Part shown: one piece after another, positions 38,137-43,955 of the stretch
Numbering within the stretch: position 1 is the first letter of the stretch
Layout of the letters: every line of letters begins with the position of its first letter
From: Sphingomonas sp. IC-11
Lineage (GTDB): Bacteria; Pseudomonadota; Alphaproteobacteria; Sphingomonadales; Sphingomonadaceae
Direction of reading: 5' to 3'
DNA: 64,000 nucleotides
NCBI RefSeq assembly: GCF_021043365.1
Contig: NZ_JAJNDU010000003.1
Location: 124,001-188,000 of the forward strand
Made by a program: the position numbers and the translations under genes
Notes under the pieces: generated by a model
Told to the model about the DNA's origin: nothing
The model's input: the letters and a program-made list of their open reading frames with translations, nothing else
Database searches by the model: none

Positions 38137-38418
38137 TCAGATCACGTCGGGCAAGGGCGCCGTTCCGGCCGACCGGCTGACGTACAGCTTTTCCGCGCAA
38201 TGTTCGTTTGCCCAGGCGAGGCCGGCAGCCTCCGCATCGTCATAGGTCGCATAGGGTTCACCCCCGACCAGCGACACTGATTCAGCAGCGTCGGTATCGC
38301 CGCAGCGGAACAGCACTGATCCGTTCAAGCGGTAACGACCATCGTCCAGTTCCTGGATCCTGATGCAGTCGCTGTCGCTGGGCGCCGGCTCACCTGCCGG
38401 CAGTTTCGTGATGTCCAT
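38137..38418 (-). CDS. Small acidic protein of unknown function
   Basis: A 93-residue protein I do not recognise. It is rich in Asp and Glu, with no membrane segment or signal. Two strands and a helix are suggested by IQELDDGRYRLNGSVLF and YATYDDAEAAGLAWANEHCAEKLYV. ATG 38418 gives a compact protein; an earlier start adds 10 residues. It converges on the LOV kinase with 21 bases between and is followed upstream by uvsE on the same strand after 42 bases, so it may be co-transcribed with the UV-repair genes. Confidence 0.7.
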   Translation of the reverse strand: MDITKLPAGEPAPSDSDCIRIQELDDGRYRLNGSVLFRCGDTDAAESVSLVGGEPYATYDDAEAAGLAWANEHCAEKLYVSRSAGTAPLPDVI

Positions 38419-38460
38419 GATGCCTCCAGATCTCGGCCGGGAACACAACGCACGAACGGC

Positions 38461-39621
38461 TCATTCCGCCGCCATCAACCCTTCGTCCACGTCCGGCTCG
38501 TCGTCGGCGCTCACACCGCCATCGAGCCGCGCCTCGTCGGCGGCCAGATCCGCCGCATCCTCCTGCGTGATGCCGAACCGTGCCGCGACGTCGGGGGCGA
38601 AGCGCAGCAGATCCGGACGCAGCCTCAGCAGGCTGAGATCCTTCGCCTTGCCCTCCATCATCACGTCGAAGAGCAGCCCGTCGGCCATGCGCATGAAGGT
38701 GGCGAATTCGAACGGGTTCGTGAAATCGGCGTGACCCGTCCAGATCGGCGGCCGAAGCACAGTCTTCACGCGGGCGGTTGCCTTTACCGGCGCCTTCAGC
38801 ACCTCGCCCTTGCGCGCCCGCCCCTTGCCCGCCTTGGCGTCTGCCCGCTGCTTGGCGGTGATCTTCTGCTTCACTTCCCGCATCTCGGTACGCGGCGAGG
38901 AGAAATGAATCTTCGGTCGCACGCCGGCGGGCCAGGTGGCGAGAAATCGTTCCAGCGTGTCGCGCATATCCAGCCGCTCGGGATTGAGGCACCAGAAATG
39001 CTGGTAGTCGAACACGCAGCGCACGCCGGTTCGCTCGTGGATCCACAACACGTCGGCGGCCGAAAAGCGGATGTCGTCATTTTCCAGCACCAAGCGCCGC
39101 TTCACGTGTTCGGGGCATTGCTCCCACCCCTCGATCCAGCGGGCACGGCTCGCTTCATGATCGTCATAGACGCCCCCGACATGGGTGATCATCACCGCTT
39201 CGTCGTTAAGCTCCATACGGTCCAGCATCTCGGCCTGGCTGGACAGATCCCAGATGCTCTTCTTGGTAAGCTCCGGATTGGGCGCGTTCAGCAGAACATA
39301 TTGCGACGGGTGGAATGACAGGCGGATGTCATACGCGCGGGCCTTGGCGCCGAACGCGCGCAACTCGGCATCGCTTTCGGCCACCATGTTGTGAAACTGC
39401 GGCATGTCGGGATGGGTCGCGTAGGGCGCGATGTCCGACGACAGGCGGTACATGTCGAGCTTCTCGGCCTTCAGATAGTCCAGCACCGTGTCGAGCAGCT
39501 CCAACGAGCATTTGAGATGCGGGTTCTTCTGCCATCGACGAGTGTCGCCGGATTTCAGGCCAGGCTTGCCCATCACCTTCACGGGAAAACCGAGGCGAAG
39601 CGGACGGCTGTTGTCTGTCAT
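38461..39621 (-). CDS. uvsE: UV-damage endonuclease UvsE
   Basis: A 386-residue UVDE-type endonuclease that nicks DNA 5' to UV photoproducts and some other lesions, starting a repair route separate from UvrABC. The TIM-barrel signature runs from LGFPVKVMG through DMYRLSSDIAPYA, FHPSQYVLLNAP, THVGGVYDDHEA, LENDD and FDYQHFWC to KIHFSS. Metal ligands (His, Glu, Asp) in these motifs are present. A Lys/Ala-rich basic insert (about 275-310) and an acidic tail follow. ATG 39621 fits; a longer frame adds 93 residues of no family. Its start overlaps the DHH gene stop by four bases. Confidence 0.93.
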   Translation of the reverse strand: MTDNSRPLRLGFPVKVMGKPGLKSGDTRRWQKNPHLKCSLELLDTVLDYLKAEKLDMYRLSSDIAPYATHPDMPQFHNMVAESDAELRAFGAKARAYDIRLSFHPSQYVLLNAPNPELTKKSIWDLSSQAEMLDRMELNDEAVMITHVGGVYDDHEASRARWIEGWEQCPEHVKRRLVLENDDIRFSAADVLWIHERTGVRCVFDYQHFWCLNPERLDMRDTLERFLATWPAGVRPKIHFSSPRTEMREVKQKITAKQRADAKAGKGRARKGEVLKAPVKATARVKTVLRPPIWTGHADFTNPFEFATFMRMADGLLFDVMMEGKAKDLSLLRLRPDLLRFAPDVAARFGITQEDAADLAADEARLDGGVSADDEPDVDEGLMAAE

Positions 39622-40688
39622 GAAAGCACCTGCGCCTGAGGGATGCCGAGGCCGCGCACGAAACTGTTCCAATCGGCCAAAGTCAGTGCGCCACCGGTGG
39701 CCTGGGCATGGCCGTTGCCGTAGCGGCCATCCGCATCCGGCGGCCGGTGTTCGGCAAGAAAGTCGATGAGGTTGCGTCCGCTTGCCGATCGCGCGGCGAA
39801 ATGGACCCACCCGGGGCGGTAGCCATGATTGGCCGCGATGACGATCTTGTCCTTCAGCCGGCCGCGCCATTGCTGCGCCACCAGCGGATGGATCTGGCAT
39901 GGCGTGTCGAGTGTGATGAGCGCCACGTCCCCCACCACCACGGGCGGCTGGCGCTTGCCCACGTCCATGGCAGCGCGAACTTCGGCCTTCGCTGCCCGCA
40001 ATGCCTCGGAATCCGCATTCACGCCCTTGGTGATTGCCTTGGGCCCATCGGCGCTGAGCAGCAGCCGCAGCGCCGGGCCGGCATCCGCCGCAGCGGTGCG
40101 TCGGGGCGCGTTGATCAGCGACACCGCGTCGCGCAGCGCTGTCTTGCCCCAGCGCGCCTGTGCTTCGGCAAGCTCGGGAAAGTCACGGCCTTCCTCCATG
40201 TCGCCGATTAGGCCGATCGCGGCGAGCCAGAGCAGGTCGTCGACATCCCCCAGCGCTCCCGCCGCCCAATACGCCAGCAGCGCACTGGTCGGCTCAGGCG
40301 ACAGGCCGTTGCCGCTGATCGTGATCGCACCCGCAGGCTCGCCGGTCGGCACATGATGATCGATGACGACCGTCGGGCATCCGGGCAGCACGGGAGTGGC
40401 CCGCGTGCCAAGGTCGAGCAGGATCAGCCCCGCCGGGTCACCGGCGGAAAGGCGGCTCGCCACGTCCGGATCCCAGGGCGTCTCACCCTTTCCCGTCAGA
40501 TGAATGGCATGGCGGCGTCCCGCTCGCTCGAGCGCCCGCGCCAGCACAGCGGCCGCCGCCAGCCCATCCGCGTCGAAATGCGACAGGATGGCGATCGTGC
40601 CATCCGGATCAAATCCGCCGAGCGCCTCCGCAAACGCCTCTTGCGCCGCAGTGCGCGGGTCTGAAGCAAAGGCAAGCCGGCCGATCAT
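39618..40688 (-). CDS. DHH-family phosphoesterase (RecJ-like)
   Basis: A 356-residue DHH/DHHA1 phosphoesterase. The metal motifs are SHFDADG at 36-42, LDLGTR with Asp92, the namesake DHH at 110-112 in VIDHHVPTG, and IGDMEEG with Asp163. The C-terminal DHHA1 part has GHAQATGG at about 326-333, the nucleotide-binding GGH-type loop. The family includes the 5'-3' exonuclease RecJ and nano-RNases; this one is shorter than RecJ. It overlaps uvsE by four bases and is translated just before it, which suggests a joint role in DNA repair, but that is inference. Confidence 0.88.
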   Translation of the reverse strand: MIGRLAFASDPRTAAQEAFAEALGGFDPDGTIAILSHFDADGLAAAAVLARALERAGRRHAIHLTGKGETPWDPDVASRLSAGDPAGLILLDLGTRATPVLPGCPTVVIDHHVPTGEPAGAITISGNGLSPEPTSALLAYWAAGALGDVDDLLWLAAIGLIGDMEEGRDFPELAEAQARWGKTALRDAVSLINAPRRTAAADAGPALRLLLSADGPKAITKGVNADSEALRAAKAEVRAAMDVGKRQPPVVVGDVALITLDTPCQIHPLVAQQWRGRLKDKIVIAANHGYRPGWVHFAARSASGRNLIDFLAEHRPPDADGRYGNGHAQATGGALTLADWNSFVRGLGIPQAQVLS

Positions 40689-40756
40689 CTGGAATGAACG
40701 CGGCGCATGCCGGTGCGGGTCCGCGCCCGCAGGTGCCCCTTCGTACAGGCGCCCGT

Positions 40757-41752
40757 TTAATCAACCAGCATCCGGGAAAGGGCGGGGCTGAACCATTCGA
40801 TCAGTCCCTCGGGCTGCCGGATCAATGCCCGCGCGGCGAGGTCGTTCGCCTCCGCAAGCGCCTTCATCTCCGTTGGTTCAGCCACGCTGAGCGCAGTGGC
40901 CCAGGCATCCGCCAGCATCGCCGAGCGATGAACAACACTGACCAACAGCGCATGGCCCACCGGCCCGCCGGTTCGAGGGTCGATGGTGTGCCGCCCGCGG
41001 ACATAATCTCCGGACGTCGCCACGGCGAGCTGATGAAGCGCCAACCGCAGCGGCAACCCAAGAGCGCCCGGCGTCTCCAGGTCCACCCACCAGGGATCGC
41101 CATCGGGCCGTATCCCGCGCCCCACGAACTCGCCGCCGATCTCAACGAGACTGTGCCCGACGCCGTGCTCGGCCACCACCGCGGCAAGGCAATCGACGGC
41201 ATAACCTTTGGCGATGCCGGACAGGTCGAGCCGTACGTCCGCCCGGCGCTGCAAACGGCGCGCCGGGGGATCAAAGGCGAGCTTTCGCCATCCGCCCGTC
41301 TGCACTGCCGCCGCGATTGCCTCCGCCGTCGGTGCTGCCGTCGCTCGCCGAGGTCCATAGCCCCATAGATCAACCAACTTCCCCAGGGCGGGGTCGAATG
41401 CTCCACCCGACGCCACTGCCACGTCCAGCGCCGCGGCGATCACTGTCGCGAAGTCCGGTGGCAGCATCGTCCAGCGTCCGGGCGGAGCGCGGTTGAGCCG
41501 GCTGATCAGCGAATCCGGCAGCCAGTGGCTCATTTCCGAAACGAGCTGATCCAGCCGGCGTTCGATCGCGCGGCCGATACTGTCCACGTCCAGCCCGGCC
41601 GACGCTGCAAGCTTCACCTGCCATCGCGTCCCCATTGTGGTGCCGCCGAGCTCCCGCACGGCTAGATCGGGGCTCCACCCGGCCAAAGCGGCCGGGTCGA
41701 TCTCAGGCACCAGCAGCCTTGGCTGTCCCGCCGGAATGTCGGGCGACGCCAC
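40757..41752 (-). CDS. apbE: FAD:protein FMN transferase ApbE, no signal peptide
   Basis: A 331-residue ApbE-family enzyme that moves FMN from FAD onto a Thr or Ser of a target protein. The family motifs are clear: GTTMGTRWQVK, GAFDPALGKLVDLWG, DLSGIAKGYAVD, and HTIDPRTGGP with SAMLADAWATAL, which carries the metal- and flavin-binding residues. ApbE is usually a periplasmic lipoprotein, but this reading frame starts at GTG 41752 and is closed three codons upstream by a TGA that is also the stop of the DUF4198 gene. No signal peptide or lipobox can therefore be encoded. It is the last gene of the flavin cluster. Confidence 0.93.
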   Translation of the reverse strand: MASPDIPAGQPRLLVPEIDPAALAGWSPDLAVRELGGTTMGTRWQVKLAASAGLDVDSIGRAIERRLDQLVSEMSHWLPDSLISRLNRAPPGRWTMLPPDFATVIAAALDVAVASGGAFDPALGKLVDLWGYGPRRATAAPTAEAIAAAVQTGGWRKLAFDPPARRLQRRADVRLDLSGIAKGYAVDCLAAVVAEHGVGHSLVEIGGEFVGRGIRPDGDPWWVDLETPGALGLPLRLALHQLAVATSGDYVRGRHTIDPRTGGPVGHALLVSVVHRSAMLADAWATALSVAEPTEMKALAEANDLAARALIRQPEGLIEWFSPALSRMLVD

Positions 41753-41761
41753 GGCCTCGTC

Positions 41762-42628
41762 TCAGGGTGCCGGCACCTCGAGCGTGGTGGTGAAGGTCAT
41801 GCGCCGCTCCGTCGCACGCGGAACGCTCGCCTTGGCGTCCGTCACGGTTGCGCTCATCCAGTACATGCCGGGCACTGGCCATTTGACGCGCAGCAGCCCG
41901 TCCGCGCCGGTGGTCAGCTCCTGGACCGCTTCGTTTTCGCGGAACTTCTTCGACCCAGGCACCACCGTCACGGTCACACCGGCAGCGGGCTTGCCGTCAA
42001 CCAGAAAGCGGAACTGACCTTCCTCGTCCGACACCAGCTCGCTCGGATGCGTAACCGGCTGCATCTCCAGCCCCTTGCCGGTCGGCTTGAAGACGCCGTC
42101 GCTGGGCGCGCCGGCCGTGACATAGATGGCGTTCTGACCCATGACCTCGGTCAGCTTCACATCCGTCGCGCCCGCCGGAATCTCCGCCGGCGTGGCGACG
42201 CTCTGTACCCGCGGTGCCCCCTGCGGCGCACCGGCGCCCGCTGCCGGCGGCGGGCCGCGTCGGCCGCCTACCCGCCACGTCTCGCCATTCAGCTTGAAGC
42301 TGCCCATCACCGAGGACATTTCGGTGCCGATCTTCCACGTGCCGGGCTTGTCGACCTTGACGTCGAACGTGGAGCGATGACGACCAGTCGCGGCGTTCTC
42401 GATCGCACCCTGCGTGCCATCGGGTGCCCACACCTTGATCTGCTCGGGCCGCATGGCGACGTGATCCGGGTAGAAGAGGTCGTTCGAAACCGCCGCGTCC
42501 ACCGTCACATATTGGTTGGTGTCGGACAAAGTGGTGGTCGATGGCAACAGCCATTGACGGTGCGCGCGGGCGGGAGCTGCAAGCGTTGCGGCGCCCACGG
42601 CGGCGAGCAGGATGGTCTTCAGGCGCAT
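41762..42628 (-). CDS. DUF4198 exported protein
   Basis: A 288-residue periplasmic protein with a signal peptide (about 1-22, ending APARAH). It starts HRQWLLPSTT after cleavage, typical of DUF4198 (CbiK/NikM-like folds, with an N-terminal His that may bind metal). The fold is beta-rich with VDGKPAAGVTVTVVPG and WPVPGMYWMSA in the C-terminal part. No flavinylation motif is visible. ATG 42628 is supported by the signal peptide. It sits 11 bases after the DUF2271 gene and 9 before apbE. Confidence 0.9.
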   Translation of the reverse strand: MRLKTILLAAVGAATLAAPARAHRQWLLPSTTTLSDTNQYVTVDAAVSNDLFYPDHVAMRPEQIKVWAPDGTQGAIENAATGRHRSTFDVKVDKPGTWKIGTEMSSVMGSFKLNGETWRVGGRRGPPPAAGAGAPQGAPRVQSVATPAEIPAGATDVKLTEVMGQNAIYVTAGAPSDGVFKPTGKGLEMQPVTHPSELVSDEEGQFRFLVDGKPAAGVTVTVVPGSKKFRENEAVQELTTGADGLLRVKWPVPGMYWMSATVTDAKASVPRATERRMTFTTTLEVPAP

Positions 42629-42639
42629 GGTGATCTTCC

Positions 42640-43110
42640 TCAACGAACGGTGATGGAGCCGAGCTCGGTGCTGCCGCTGGCGCTGCCGCCGCGACCGGGC
42701 ACAGTGATCGGCACACGCACCAATTCCCGCCCGCCGGTTTCGCGCGCGGCCTCGACGTTCAGCACATATTGCCCCGCCGGCAGGTTCTTGGGCAGCGGGA
42801 TCTGATAGGTGCCGGGCGCTCGGGTTGCACCGCTGACACCGTCGGCCGGCAGCTTCAGGCTTCGGCCGCCCTTGCGCCACCAGCTGCGCAGATCGGCGAG
42901 CCACTTGGTCCCCGGCTCGGCGCCGCCTTTTTTTACGTCATACCAGACGAATACGGTGCGCGCCGCGCCGCCGGATGCCGGCTCCAGCCACCCTGCAACA
43001 TAGGGCCGGTGATATTCGGCGACCTTCAGCCGCGGTACGGTGACGCTGACGGTTTGGGCGGCGGCGGGCGCGCTCACCACGCCGGCAAGAAGCAGATAGG
43101 CAGGGCGCAT
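42640..43110 (-). CDS. DUF2271 protein with ApbE flavinylation motif
   Basis: A 156-residue exported protein. After a signal peptide (about 1-19, ending APAAAQ) it shows YHRPYVAGWLE and VFVWYDV, typical of DUF2271. Residues 90-96 read DGVSGAT, which matches the ApbE acceptor pattern D-x-x-S/T-G-A-T known from NqrB/NqrC and RnfG. Thr96 would carry the FMN by a phosphoester bond. The protein should therefore be a small extracytoplasmic flavoprotein. It is encoded between the PepSY and DUF4198 genes, 18 and 11 bases apart. Confidence 0.92.
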   Translation of the reverse strand: MRPAYLLLAGVVSAPAAAQTVSVTVPRLKVAEYHRPYVAGWLEPASGGAARTVFVWYDVKKGGAEPGTKWLADLRSWWRKGGRSLKLPADGVSGATRAPGTYQIPLPKNLPAGQYVLNVEAARETGGRELVRVPITVPGRGGSASGSTELGSITVR

Positions 43111-43128
43111 GGGTTCGCGAAAGCTCCC

Positions 43129-43839
43129 TCAGTGGATCAGGAACAGGGCCAGCAGCAGCGGCACGATGATGCTCGTGGCGACCAGCGGCCAGGTGGACGG
43201 ACGATGCCGGGCGTGAAGCTGCAACAGCAGCAGCCCCGTCAGGGTGAAGATGATGCAGGCAACCGCAAAGACGTCGATGAACCAGAACCACGGGTCCCCG
43301 GTGTTGCGGCCTTTATGGAGGTCGTTGAAATAGGAGATCCAGCCGCGCCAGGTCGTCTCCGCGGTAATGGTGCCGTTTTCCCGATCGATGCTGACCCAGC
43401 TGTCCCGGCCCGGCCCAGGCATGGCGACATAGACTTCCTCGTCCGACCACTCACCGGGCCGGCCCGCCGGGTCGACGGCCACCGCCGCCGCCACCGCGCT
43501 GGCAACAGAGGCGGGAAGCGGTGCGTCGGCGGCATGGTCTCCGCGCAATTCAGCCAGCCGCGGCGGCAGCAGCGTCGCTTCCGCGCGCGTCACTTGCGGC
43601 TCGGCGCCGATCGTTGCCGCATGATTCAGCGTGATGCCGGTGATCGCGAACAGGAACATGCCGGCCAATGAAACGGCCGCGCTGACCCAATGCCACATAT
43701 GCAGCTGCTTCAGCCAGAAGGCGCGAACCTTCTTCCTGGGCTTGGCAGGGGCAACGGGACGGGAAGACGCGGTCCGAGGCCGTTCGCCCGACACTCGCTG
43801 TTCACCCGTCACGTCCACGTCGCTGGCCTGCATGCCCAT
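43129..43839 (-). CDS. PepSY-associated transmembrane protein (probable heme redox)
   Basis: A 236-residue inner-membrane protein with a basic N-terminus and membrane helices at about 50-73, 180-203 and 212-235. Histidines sit at the helix ends: LHMWHW, TGITLNHA, FNDLHKGR and LQLHARHRP. These match the PepSY-TM pattern in which such histidines bind b-type heme. The soluble domain (about 80-170) lies in the periplasm. It is predicted to pass electrons across the membrane to the flavoprotein encoded next. It is the first gene of the cluster, 49 bases after an imperfect palindrome. Confidence 0.88.
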   Translation of the reverse strand: MGMQASDVDVTGEQRVSGERPRTASSRPVAPAKPRKKVRAFWLKQLHMWHWVSAAVSLAGMFLFAITGITLNHAATIGAEPQVTRAEATLLPPRLAELRGDHAADAPLPASVASAVAAAVAVDPAGRPGEWSDEEVYVAMPGPGRDSWVSIDRENGTITAETTWRGWISYFNDLHKGRNTGDPWFWFIDVFAVACIIFTLTGLLLLQLHARHRPSTWPLVATSIIVPLLLALFLIH

Positions 43840-43887
43840 TCCATCTACGCGCTGAGGTCAGCCGCTTTCGACATCCGGCTAGAGCAA

Positions 43888-43904
43888 TCGCGAATAACTC
43901 GCAA
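43888..43904. promoter_or_regulatory. Imperfect palindrome, possible Fur-like operator
   Basis: TCGCGA-ATAAC-TCGCAA, with 5 of 6 arm positions paired, lies 49 bases upstream of the PepSY gene. Its A/T-rich centre and TTGCGA arms resemble iron-responsive (Fur-type) sites of related bacteria, and PepSY clusters are often iron-regulated. The match is by eye only. Confidence 0.3.
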
Positions 43905-43955
43905 CAGCAAAGGGCAGCCAGCGTCAGCGCCGGCTAGCAGTCGTCACCGGATCCT

